Shown: piece after piece, positions 32,287-38,526 of the stretch
Position numbering within the stretch: position 1 is the stretch's first letter
How the letters are laid out: the number at the start of each line of letters is the position of its first letter
From: Rhizobium mayense
GTDB taxonomy: Bacteria; Pseudomonadota; Alphaproteobacteria; Rhizobiales; Rhizobiaceae
DNA length: 38,526 nt
NCBI RefSeq assembly: GCF_030272705.1
Contig: NZ_JARFYM010000045.1
Coordinates: forward strand, 1 to 38,526
Direction of reading: 5' to 3'
The notes under the pieces: model-generated
Seen by the model: the letters and a program-made list of their open reading frames with translations, nothing else
Told to the model about the DNA's origin: nothing
Database searches by the model: none
Position numbers and translations under genes: made by a program

Positions 32287-33057
32287 ATGAGTGTTGCTGA
32301 ACCGGTCGCTCGCGGCGAAGTTTCGATCCGCAATCTTTCCAAATCCTATTCCCTGAAGGGCCGGCGCCTCGACGTTCTCCAGGGCGTCAGCAACCATATC
32401 CGTGCCGGCGAGAGCCTTGCAATCGTCGGAGCATCAGGGTCTGGCAAGACGACGCTGCTCCGGGTGCTCGCCGGGCTCGAGGATGCGGATCGTGGAGAGG
32501 TCCTGATCGACAGCCAGCCAGTTCATGGAGTTGGTCGCGACAGGGCCGTGATCTTCCAGGAGCCGAGGCTCTTGCCCTGGCTGACCGTGCTCGACAATGT
32601 TGCCTTTCCGCTGGAAAATCGCGGCCTTGGTAAGTCCGAAGCCAGAGCGAGCGCGAGACACTATGTCAAATTGGTTGGTCTCGCCGACTTTGCCGACGCC
32701 CTCCCATCGCAGCTCTCGGGCGGCATGGCCCAACGCGTCGGTATCGCCCGGGCGCTCGCCGTAAAGCCTGAGATTTTGCTGCTCGACGAGCCCTTCGGAG
32801 CGCTCGACGCCATGACCAAGATCACGATGCAGGAAGAACTCGCGCGCATCTGGCGTGAAGAGAGAGTTACGATGATCCTCGTGACCCATGATCTCGAGGA
32901 AGCCGTTTATCTCGCAGACCGTGTGCTGATCCTGCCCAAGGACAAGGGTGGGCGAGCGCGCGAGATCGACATCGATCTTCCGCGGCCCCGCAATCGCAGT
33001 GAACCGGGTTTTGTGCGGTTGCGCGAGCAGCTCCTGAACGAATTCGGCCTGCATTGA
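32287..33057 (+). CDS. SsuB-like ABC transporter ATP-binding protein
   Basis: ATPase of the same importer, 256 residues from ATG 32287. It has Walker A GASGSGKT (48-55), Q-loop VIFQEPRLLPWLTVLDNVAFPLE, signature LSGGMAQR (143-150), Walker B LLLDEPFGALD and the H-loop LVTHDLEEAVYLADRV. The much longer open frame that reaches back to 31855 runs through the binding-protein gene in another frame and is not the start. The gap after the binding-protein stop is 11 bp. A truncated second monooxygenase follows 34 bp after its stop. Confidence 0.93.
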   Translation: MSVAEPVARGEVSIRNLSKSYSLKGRRLDVLQGVSNHIRAGESLAIVGASGSGKTTLLRVLAGLEDADRGEVLIDSQPVHGVGRDRAVIFQEPRLLPWLTVLDNVAFPLENRGLGKSEARASARHYVKLVGLADFADALPSQLSGGMAQRVGIARALAVKPEILLLDEPFGALDAMTKITMQEELARIWREERVTMILVTHDLEEAVYLADRVLILPKDKGGRAREIDIDLPRPRNRSEPGFVRLREQLLNEFGLH

Positions 33058-33091
33058 GGACGCGTGACAAGCGCGGTTGAAGGAGAATTGA

Positions 33092-33310
33092 ATGTCCAGA
33101 CGTGACGATCAGATGAGCCCGGGTGCCTTCCTGCTCTATACGGGACACGATGTAGCAGCATGGCGCCATCCAGATGCCTCCGACAGCACGCGCTTTCGGG
33201 ACTTCGTGCAATTTGCGCGTATCGCGGAAGACGCCAAGTTCGATGCCGTATTATTTTTGGCGGATGGTGTCAGCGCTCGTATCCATGACGCCGCAGCAGC
33301 GAGCCGCTAG
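33092..33310 (+). pseudogene. Truncated N-terminal fragment of a second NtaA-type monooxygenase
   Basis: The 72 codons read GAFLLYTGHDVAAWRHPDA, FVQFARIAEDAKFDAVLFLADGVSARIHDA, which is the first part of the same luciferase-like family as the gene at 29003. About 370 residues are missing. After the TAG at 33308 no further homologous sequence is recognisable, and a convergent DUF1989 gene ends 20 bp beyond. A GAAGGAGAA ribosome site precedes the ATG, so the piece may still be translated. A deletion or insertion event has probably removed the rest. Confidence 0.8.
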
Positions 33311-33330
33311 GCGCATTCAGGCTTTTATCT

Positions 33331-34191
33331 CTAAAGGCCGTGCGATCCGTCATAACCATTTCTCGGTGGCATAGCCCATCCCGCAGGAAGCCGTGACGGC
33401 CGGTAGACTTCTACCACCAGCGGATAGCAGTGTGCCGTATCCGATGAATGCTCCGACGAACAATCGCCACCGGGACAGGCGGACATGCAACCAACGAGGT
33501 CGATTTCCGCAAAGAACTCCAGAAAATCGCCAGGCCGGACTGGGCTTGCCTTCATGAAATACTGGCCGGTATCGCGAGTGAAGCCCGTGCACATGAAGAC
33601 ATTCAGCACGTCGTGGATATGGGCCTCCGCCTCACGAAGGCTTTTGCCCGAATGACGTGCGAAGGCGCGGGTGAGGTTGGAATGGCAGCAATGATGATAT
33701 TGGCTGCCCTCGTGCAGCAGATTGTTGGTATAGGGATCGCATCGGGTGCCGATGACGTCATGGACGGCGCCGCCGAACTCGTCGAACCCGTACCAATCGA
33801 GCGTGTCGTGGGTAATCGTCGCAATCGGACGTAGGAAGGGCAAATTGGAAAACAGCTGATCGCCCAGCCCGACATGCGTGCCGTTGAGCGCGCGGGTCTT
33901 GCCGGTATAGAGTCGCTCATTAAAGTCATGGGCGTTGAAGAGGTTCAGGTCTCCCACCTGTGGCCCTTCGAAAGACAGAACTCTGCAGAAATGCCCGGCC
34001 GGAACCGTCCAGCATTCCGCTTCTCGCGGAGGCACGACGACTCTGGCTGTCAGCTCAAGATCGGAGCGGACCTCTCTATAGGCTGCGAGATTGGGGCGGG
34101 GCAGGGTATCGGTCGGATAACAGATGACCGGCGCAATGGATTTGCGGGCTTCTGCATCGGCGGGCGCGGCCGTTATCGAGTTCTGCTTCAT
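33331..34191 (-). CDS. DUF1989 / urea carboxylase-associated family protein
   Basis: A 286-residue member of the DUF1989 (urea carboxylase-associated) family. It has the N-terminal ARVVVPPREAECWTVPAGHFCRVLSFEGPQVGDLNLFNAHDFNERLYTGKTR, then HDTLDWYGFDEFGGAVHDVIGTRCDPYTNNLL, HHCCHSNLTRAFA and VLNVFMCTGFTRDTGQYFMKASPVRPGDFLEFFAEIDLVGCMSACPGGDCSS. The last block carries three cysteines that could bind metal. Two-protein members of the family act as carboxyguanidine deiminase. This longer single form has no neighbouring urea or guanidine carboxylase, so its reaction is unknown. It is isolated among gene fragments and points against the monooxygenase operon. Confidence 0.85.
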   Translation of the reverse strand: MKQNSITAAPADAEARKSIAPVICYPTDTLPRPNLAAYREVRSDLELTARVVVPPREAECWTVPAGHFCRVLSFEGPQVGDLNLFNAHDFNERLYTGKTRALNGTHVGLGDQLFSNLPFLRPIATITHDTLDWYGFDEFGGAVHDVIGTRCDPYTNNLLHEGSQYHHCCHSNLTRAFARHSGKSLREAEAHIHDVLNVFMCTGFTRDTGQYFMKASPVRPGDFLEFFAEIDLVGCMSACPGGDCSSEHSSDTAHCYPLVVEVYRPSRLPAGWAMPPRNGYDGSHGL

Positions 34192-34568
34192 GTCTTTTGT
34201 TCACCTGACCTGTCGTTTATTGCGGAAAGCTCGGACGCTGCTCTCATTTGCATGTCTGCAATGCGCCGCGAGCAAAGTCGAGCATCGGAAATCCGATAGC
34301 GCTTTGCGTGGCTAGACGCCATATGACAATCGAACGCGATTTGGGCCTACCGAATGGCGACGATTCAGATGAAGCGTGGTGTATTGATCGAAGCTGTGTG
34401 TCGTGACCTGCCTGCCTAGCGATGCCGCCGCCCCCGTTCAGAGGGAAATGGACGCGGTATGGGCAGTGCATTTCCGATTGCTTAAATAACGGTTTTCGGT
34501 TGCCGCTATAATGTTTCAGCTGAAACATTATAACTGACGATCAGTTGACCAGAAGGCATAGGGAAGAG
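34192..34568. other. Non-coding stretch with two adjacent palindromes
   Basis: No convincing gene is seen in these 377 bp. The left part holds the DUF1989 upstream region (AGGTG about 10 nt before its ATG). The right part holds two palindromes at 34507-34546, described separately. Confidence 0.5.
34507..34546. promoter_or_regulatory. Perfect 26-bp palindrome followed by a second palindrome
   Basis: TATAATGTTTCAG/CTGAAACATTATA (34507-34532) is a perfect 26-bp palindrome with no spacer. AACTGA-CGA-TCAGTT (34532-34546) follows directly. The shape fits an operator for a homodimeric TetR-, MarR- or HxlR-type repressor. No such regulator gene lies nearby, and the sequence sits behind the 3' end of a truncated SDR gene, so it may be an orphaned promoter from a lost operon. 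Confidence 0.5.
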
Positions 34569-34710
34569 TCAGGTGCCGAGCAGCTGCACGACCTCGTCGA
34601 GTTTGTTCTTCCGGCGCGCCGCGACGGCCACTTTCGCTCCTTTGGTAGCAACATGACGCGCCGTCTCTGTACCGATACCCGTGCCACCACCCGTAATCAG
34701 CACGACCTTA
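34569..34710 (-). pseudogene. Truncated N-terminal fragment of a short-chain dehydrogenase (SDR)
   Basis: On the minus strand the sequence reads DKVVLITGGGTGIGTETARH, then VATKGAKVAVAARRKNKLDEVVQLLGT and a TGA at 34569-34571. The TGGGTGIG nucleotide-binding motif and the following AARR turn are those of classical SDR enzymes, of which only about the first 45 of roughly 250 residues remain. The catalytic Tyr-Lys part is absent. The upstream end is uncertain because no clear ATG is in frame. It lies just downstream of the GST gene, which is in the same direction. Confidence 0.7.
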
Positions 34711-34787
34711 TCTAGGCAGCAGCCGACAACCGATCTGTCGTGCAAAGGAAGCCAATCTTGCGACCTCTCTCCGATTGATCCGTGCGT

Positions 34788-35417
34788 TCAATCGAACTCT
34801 TCGATCAGCATGGCGCGGCGTACGGCGGGACGGGACATGATCTTGTTCATAAGCCGTGTCCAAGCGGGCCAACGGCCTTTCATTGAAAACCCGATGCGCT
34901 CTCCCCAAAGCCAGAAGACGAGAAGATAGATGTCGGCAATGCTGTATCCTGATCGAACTGCCCAATCCCATTCGTCTGAAAGGCGTTCCTCGATCCGATC
35001 GAAATGTTCTTCAATCCGCCACCAGCCTTTGGTGACCATCTCGCGATAAGTGTTTAGATCGAGGGCAACGCGATCCGGGTGCCACACCTGCGCGAAGGCC
35101 ATCCCTGAAACTTGAATGGATAACCAGCTTAGCCATTCCAGGCATTGCGCCTCTCCATACGGGTCATGAGGAATGAGTTTAGCCTCGGGATAGTTCCGGG
35201 CCAGAAAGAGCAGGATGGCTGAGATTTCAGTCAAAAACCCCGGCTCGGCATCCCCTCTATCGGCGATCTCGAGACCATCGCGCCGGTTCGCATCGGAGAC
35301 CGCGTTCTGCGTGGTAATCTTATTCAGAATGTCAGCCGTATAAGGCGACCCAATTTCCTCCAATGCGACGTGTGCCGCAAACAGCTCCGAGCCATTGGTG
35401 TAGAAGAGATGATACAT
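34788..35417 (-). CDS. Glutathione S-transferase family protein
   Basis: A 209-residue GST-like protein. The N-terminal thioredoxin-like domain (MYHLFYTNGSELFAAHVALEEIGSPYTADIL, then the GFLTEISAILLFLARNYPEAKLIP glutathione-site region) is followed by a helical domain with SGYSIADIYLLVFWLWGERIGFSM. The usual SxxT/E glutathione loop reads LTEISAI and so lacks part of the consensus. It is divergent from the LysR gene at 35574, a common regulator-target arrangement. The TTAGCTAA palindrome at 35462-35469 lies between them. The substrate is unknown. Confidence 0.82.
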   Translation of the reverse strand: MYHLFYTNGSELFAAHVALEEIGSPYTADILNKITTQNAVSDANRRDGLEIADRGDAEPGFLTEISAILLFLARNYPEAKLIPHDPYGEAQCLEWLSWLSIQVSGMAFAQVWHPDRVALDLNTYREMVTKGWWRIEEHFDRIEERLSDEWDWAVRSGYSIADIYLLVFWLWGERIGFSMKGRWPAWTRLMNKIMSRPAVRRAMLIEEFD

Positions 35418-35573
35418 CTGCCGTGACCTTCGAATGCGAGATGACTCTCACTGGCTCCCGGTTAGCTAAGTCTGACTGCGTTCCGAATATCATTTGCGGC
35501 CCCTTTGACAATGCGGAATTGCCGACGCCTGACTTCGGCTATGCTGAAGGCTGATTTTCGCTACCTTCGTCCG

Positions 35574-36473
35574 ATGCGCTTCGACCTGACGGATCTTCGC
35601 CTTTTCCTAGCCGTGGTGAATGCCGGAAGCATTACCCACGGCGCGGCGGATGCCGGCCTGTCCCTTCCGGCTGCAAGCGAACGGCTCCGCGAGATGGAGA
35701 TGGACGGGGTGGTTAAGCTACTGGAGCGAGGCCGGCGTGGTATCGTGCCAACGGAAGCCGGTGAAGCGCTTGCTCATCACGCACGCGCCGTCATGCATCA
35801 GATGTCGCAGATGCGTGATGAGATTGGACAGTACGCGAAAGGATTACGCGCTAATGTGCGCGTCCTTGCCAACACTGCCGCGACCGCGGAGATTTTACCG
35901 ATCCGGCTTGCCCCCTGGTTGGCTGTACGTCCCCAAGTCGATGTCGAATTGCGAGAACGCCAAAGCACCGAGATCGCCAGGAGCATTTCCGCCGGGTTTG
36001 CTGAAATAGGCATACTGTCAAGTGCTGTCGAAACGGGTAGCCTCGTCTTGCGACCGTTCGCTATCGACCGCCTGGTCATAGTTGCTGCGCGTGAACACCC
36101 TCTTTCGCAAAGACCGCGTATTCGTTTTGCCGATGCGCTTGAATACCATTTTATTTCGCTAGTTGGAGGCGCCTTGCAGGACCATATCGATGCGCAGGCG
36201 GCCAAACTGGGAACCAAGCTCAAAAAGCGCATAGCTCTTCGCAGCTTCGATGGAATTTGCCGTATGGCCGGTGAAGGCGTGGGCATTGGCCTCGTGCCGG
36301 AGACGGCGGCACGGCGATATAAAAGGGCAACGCAGATTGGCATCCTTCCATTTCAGGACGCTTGGGCGACACGGCGGCTTTCGATCTGTGTCCGCAGCGA
36401 GAAAGAGCCGACACCGCTTGCGCTTGACCTCTTCCAGCATCTGGCGGCGAAAGAGCAATCGGAAGACCGCTAG
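35574..36473 (+). CDS. LysR-family transcriptional regulator
   Basis: A 299-residue LysR-type regulator from the ATG at 35574 (MRFDLTDLRLFLAVVNAGSITHGAADAGLSLPAASERLREMEMDGVVKLLERGRRGIVPTEAGEAL). This start fits the family; longer in-frame starts at 35505 and 35541 add an unconserved tail. The effector domain follows with VELRERQSTEIARSISAGFAEIGILSS, and GEGVGIGLVPETAARRY near the C-terminus. It is divergent from the GST gene and may control it. No clear T-N11-A site is seen between the two. Confidence 0.88.
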   Translation: MRFDLTDLRLFLAVVNAGSITHGAADAGLSLPAASERLREMEMDGVVKLLERGRRGIVPTEAGEALAHHARAVMHQMSQMRDEIGQYAKGLRANVRVLANTAATAEILPIRLAPWLAVRPQVDVELRERQSTEIARSISAGFAEIGILSSAVETGSLVLRPFAIDRLVIVAAREHPLSQRPRIRFADALEYHFISLVGGALQDHIDAQAAKLGTKLKKRIALRSFDGICRMAGEGVGIGLVPETAARRYKRATQIGILPFQDAWATRRLSICVRSEKEPTPLALDLFQHLAAKEQSEDR

Positions 36474-36559
36474 TTCACGCCTTTCTGTTCAAGGCCTCAG
36501 CTCACGGCCGGGCACCCCATTGCGGTTTCATCAGATGGTGCAAGCGAGACCACCGCCCC

Positions 36560-36585
36560 CGGCGCCTCCTGCACAGTGGGCGCCG
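36560..36585. terminator. Possible hairpin between the convergent LysR and aldolase genes
   Basis: CGGCGCC (36560-36566) and GGCGCCG (36579-36585) form a perfect 7-bp GC stem with a 12-nt loop in the 136-bp gap between the convergent genes. No T-run follows on either strand, so intrinsic termination is uncertain. Confidence 0.3.
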
Positions 36586-36609
36586 CTCGCGCTGCCGTCA
36601 GCAATTAAA

Positions 36610-37506
36610 CTAAGCCTTGTTGACGCTTCCGGCGTAGATCTGATCGATGGTCGCGGCGAGGCTGGCGTCGAATTCGCCGTCGCTCATGGTGACGCGCAGA
36701 TCTTCCGTCAGCGCGCGCGAGAAGCTCGCGATCATGCCGCGGTTGTGGCTGAGCTTCTCGCAGGCGTCGGCGCGGCTGTAGCCGCCCGAAAGGGCTACGA
36801 CGCGGATGACAGCCTTGTGGGCGATGAGGGGTGCGTAGAAATCCGCGACTGTCGGGATGGTGAGCTTCAGCATGACCTGCGTGCCTTCAGACAACCTATC
36901 GAGTTCCCTGGTGATCTCGTCACGCAGAATGGCTTCGGCCTCCTGCTTCGTCGGGCTCTTGATAGAGACTTCCGGCTCGATGATCGGGATGAGCCCGTGG
37001 CGGAGGATCTGCCGGCCGATTTCGAATTGTTGCTTCACGATGGCGGCGATGCCGGTCTTATTGGCATTGGCGATGACCGAGCGCATCTTCGTGCCGAAGA
37101 TTCCCTTCCTGACGGCGCGTGCCAGCAAGGCATCGAGATCGGGCATCGGCTTCATCAACTGAACGTCGTTTTCTTCAACGGCCAGACCCTTGTCGACCTT
37201 GAGGAAAGGCACAACGCCCCGATCTTCCCAGAGATAGGTAGGAACCGATTTCCCCTGGGCTTCGCCGTCCATGGTCTTTTCAAACAGGATGGCGCCGATG
37301 ACCTTGTCGCCGGAGAAGCTCGGCGCCGTCATAATGCGCACGCGCATCTCATGCATCAGGCGGAACATCTCCTCGTCGCCGCTATATTCGGAATCTGCAA
37401 TGCCGTAGAGACGCAAGGCGCCTGGAGTGGAGCCACCGCTCTGATCGAGGGCGGCAATAAAGCCCTTCTTCTCGGTCATCTGTGACATCTGCTTAGCGTG
37501 GACCAT
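36610..37506 (-). CDS. Class I fructose-bisphosphate aldolase (Fda type)
   Basis: About 298 residues from the ATG at 37506, chosen for the AGGGGA ribosome site just before it; the open frame itself runs 40 codons further upstream without conservation. It matches the staphylococcal-type class I aldolase end to end. Matching blocks are KKGFIAALDQSGGSTPGALRLYGI, FRLMHEMRVRIMTAPSFSGDKVIGAILFEKTMD, GVVPFLKVDKGLAVEENDVQLMKP, IIEPEVSI and VMLKLTIP with the Schiff-base Lys, then VRVVALSGGYSRADACEKL and MIASFSRALTEDLRV. It cleaves fructose 1,6-bisphosphate to triose phosphates without metal. It is not obviously related to its neighbours. Confidence 0.93.
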   Translation of the reverse strand: MVHAKQMSQMTEKKGFIAALDQSGGSTPGALRLYGIADSEYSGDEEMFRLMHEMRVRIMTAPSFSGDKVIGAILFEKTMDGEAQGKSVPTYLWEDRGVVPFLKVDKGLAVEENDVQLMKPMPDLDALLARAVRKGIFGTKMRSVIANANKTGIAAIVKQQFEIGRQILRHGLIPIIEPEVSIKSPTKQEAEAILRDEITRELDRLSEGTQVMLKLTIPTVADFYAPLIAHKAVIRVVALSGGYSRADACEKLSHNRGMIASFSRALTEDLRVTMSDGEFDASLAATIDQIYAGSVNKA

Positions 37507-37743
37507 TCTTTTCCCCTGTGACACGTGCAGATTCTTCCCTGGTCCGAGCGAGCGTTGAAATGCGCGCGCGTCCGAAGGCGACAATTTGCATCGAACGTAC
37601 AATGACTTGGCGTCGTGGCAGCGCAATCTCCGGAAGCCGGCGGCTTTCGAATTTTGCTGGCCAGATTACCACCAGATCATTGATCCCCTGTCCAGTCGCG
37701 AGAAGGCAAAATTCAAAGAAATACGAACAGCTTCGATATGTTT

Positions 37744-37771
37744 AAATCGATTTTTATATTTTAATCGGTTT
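37744..37771. other. AT-rich inverted repeat upstream of the aldolase gene
   Basis: AAATCGATT (37744-37752) and AATCGGTTT (37763-37771) can pair as a 9-bp stem with one G-T pair. It lies between the broken IalB gene and the aldolase gene in an otherwise gene-free 290-bp stretch (37507-37796). It could be the IalB terminator or an aldolase regulatory site. No other structure is seen in that stretch. Confidence 0.3.
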
Positions 37772-37796
37772 GAATGTCACGGGCGAATAGCTGAAC

Positions 37797-38125
37797 TCAT
37801 TTCAGGAAGGTGGCCAGACGATCAAATGCCGTCCCGAACCCTTTCAGCGAAACGGACCACTGCATGTCGTTGCCGCCGCTATCGGGCGTCACCTTGATTC
37901 TGAGCGCCGTTCCGTTGCGCAAGCCGGCAAACATCTTCGCGTCGAAGCTCACCGGCGCAATGCAGCCGGCGGGTAGGCAGGTGCGGAATGCGTACGGCAC
38001 GGAGGTTGGCCCGTCATCGATCTGGACGGTTGCTCCCTGTACAGGGCGAGGCCGAAAGACAGCACCATGGCGCCGTCCACGCCTGTCGAGCAGGAGGCCT
38101 CGCAAGGCTGTCCATTGGCACTATC
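37797..38125 (-). pseudogene. Invasion-associated locus B (IalB) family protein, truncated and frameshifted
   Basis: The C-terminal part reads GATVQIDDGPTSVPYAFRTCLPAGCIAPVSFDAKMFAGLRNGTALRIKVTPDSGGNDMQWSVSLKGF, the end of IalB-family periplasmic proteins with its paired Cys. The preceding family piece, GAMVLSFGLALY, is found in another frame just upstream. The two join if one base is restored near 38038-38046, inside the palindrome CCCTGTACAGGG (38035-38046). No signal peptide or N-terminal half is recognisable further upstream. It therefore looks like a decayed gene with loss of the 5' part plus a frameshift. Confidence 0.65.
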
Positions 38126-38181
38126 GTTAGTCGGGTGCGGACGTCCTCGAAGGAATGGTTTGGCGCTGGAGGAATTGGGAA

Positions 38182-38370
38182 ATGGCAGGATTAGAGATCA
38201 GCAAGACGCTTCGTTCGTGCTCTCCCTTCGAGGCAGCACGGTTGGTTGACGAACCTGACCTCAAGAAACTGTGCAATTCATCGCCGGCGGATCGACGTCG
38301 AGTACAGATCGAGCAGAATGTTTTCTGCCGGGCGCAGGGATGTAGTACCCAAGAGGTGATACGAGGCTAA
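38182..38370 (+). CDS. Possible small hypothetical protein
   Basis: A 62-codon frame starting MAGLEISKTLRSC with GGAGGA centred about 12 nt upstream, which is the main reason to list it. It contains FEAARLVDEPDLKKLC and ends CSTQEVIRG. I recognise no family. It may be spurious; the area next to the broken IalB gene is otherwise empty. Confidence 0.3.
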   Translation: MAGLEISKTLRSCSPFEAARLVDEPDLKKLCNSSPADRRRVQIEQNVFCRAQGCSTQEVIRG

Positions 38371-38526
38371 ACGCAGCAGCTCCCCAATGATCAAATTGTT
38401 CCATAATTCTGGTTATGAACTTTATTGTTGTAGCGGCTATTTAGTAATGCGACAGTTGGGCCAGTTAGAGATGCGACGGTCTCGCCTCTCGACGCACTGG
38501 TCAAAGCCAACGTTGGGAGCAAGGAT
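38371..38526. other. Gene-free right end with a repeated ATGCGAC motif
   Basis: No gene is seen. AATGCGAC and GATGCGAC occur about 24 bp apart near 38446-38480, with a TTGGGCCAGTTAGAG block between them. Such repeats recall the ends of IS21-type insertion sequences, but no transposase is in the window. Confidence 0.25.

Noticed and set aside
36250..37485. A 411-codon plus-strand open frame opposite the aldolase gene
   Set aside because: It overlaps the end of the LysR gene and the whole aldolase gene on the other strand, without any conserved motif.
1..38526. CRISPR arrays, tRNA and rRNA genes
   Set aside because: No regularly spaced repeats and no tRNA- or rRNA-like sequence were seen.

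Overview
The window looks like accessory DNA of a member of the Rhizobiales (Rhizobium/Agrobacterium/Sinorhizobium type). It is GC-rich, with tightly overlapping catabolic operons. It carries several LIV-type and sulfonate-type ABC importers, an IalB-family remnant and a Fda-type class I aldolase. These assignments rest on reading translated sequence by eye; no database search was run.

Layout. (1) 1-4583, minus strand: a glutarate/glutaryl-CoA module of LysR regulator, glutaryl-CoA dehydrogenase, CaiB/BaiF CoA-transferase, 3-hydroxyacyl-CoA dehydrogenase and etfB (cut by the window edge). (2) 4671-20278, minus strand: one long run with overlaps or short gaps. It holds a GntR/HutC regulator, a LIV-type ABC importer (binding protein, two permeases, two ATPases), MmgE/PrpD protein, isocitrate-lyase-type lyase, HyuB, HyuA, an isochorismatase fold hydrolase, a tautomerase-NTF2 fusion, a fumarate-reductase-like flavoprotein and two Asp/Glu/hydantoin-racemase-fold proteins. 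(3) 20363-23424, minus: leuC/leuD-type hydratase plus an old-yellow-enzyme reductase, divergent from (4) a second, paralogous flavoprotein on the plus strand (23564-24952). (5) 25003-28717: adenosine-specific-kinase family protein, an AceE-like transketolase and a divergent Lrp/AsnC regulator. (6) 29003-33057, plus: NtaA/SnaA-type flavin monooxygenase with a SsuABC-like importer. (7) 33092-38526: a scarred region with a truncated monooxygenase, a DUF1989 gene, a truncated SDR, a GST, a LysR, a class I aldolase, a frameshifted IalB gene and a mostly empty end.

The most interesting unit is regions 2-4. The promoters of the GntR operon and of the leuC/flavoprotein divergon carry the same architecture: two 16-bp sites of the form GTYTT-N6-AWKAC, 24 bp apart in both places, inside a 24-bp block identical at 21 of 24 positions. 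This suggests one GntR regulon that joins import, ATP-dependent ring opening (HyuAB), isomerisation, hydration by an aconitase-family enzyme and cleavage by an isocitrate-lyase-type lyase. The last two steps resemble the dimethylmaleate hydratase/dimethylmalate lyase end of anaerobic nicotinate degradation. I infer an undescribed pathway for a cyclic amide or imide that passes through a substituted maleate and malate. Several enzymes in it lack the usual catalytic residues of their families: both racemase-fold proteins lack both cysteines, the isochorismatase-fold protein lacks the nucleophilic cysteine, and the flavoproteins lack the fumarate-binding arginine. The chemistry is therefore probably not what automatic names would say.
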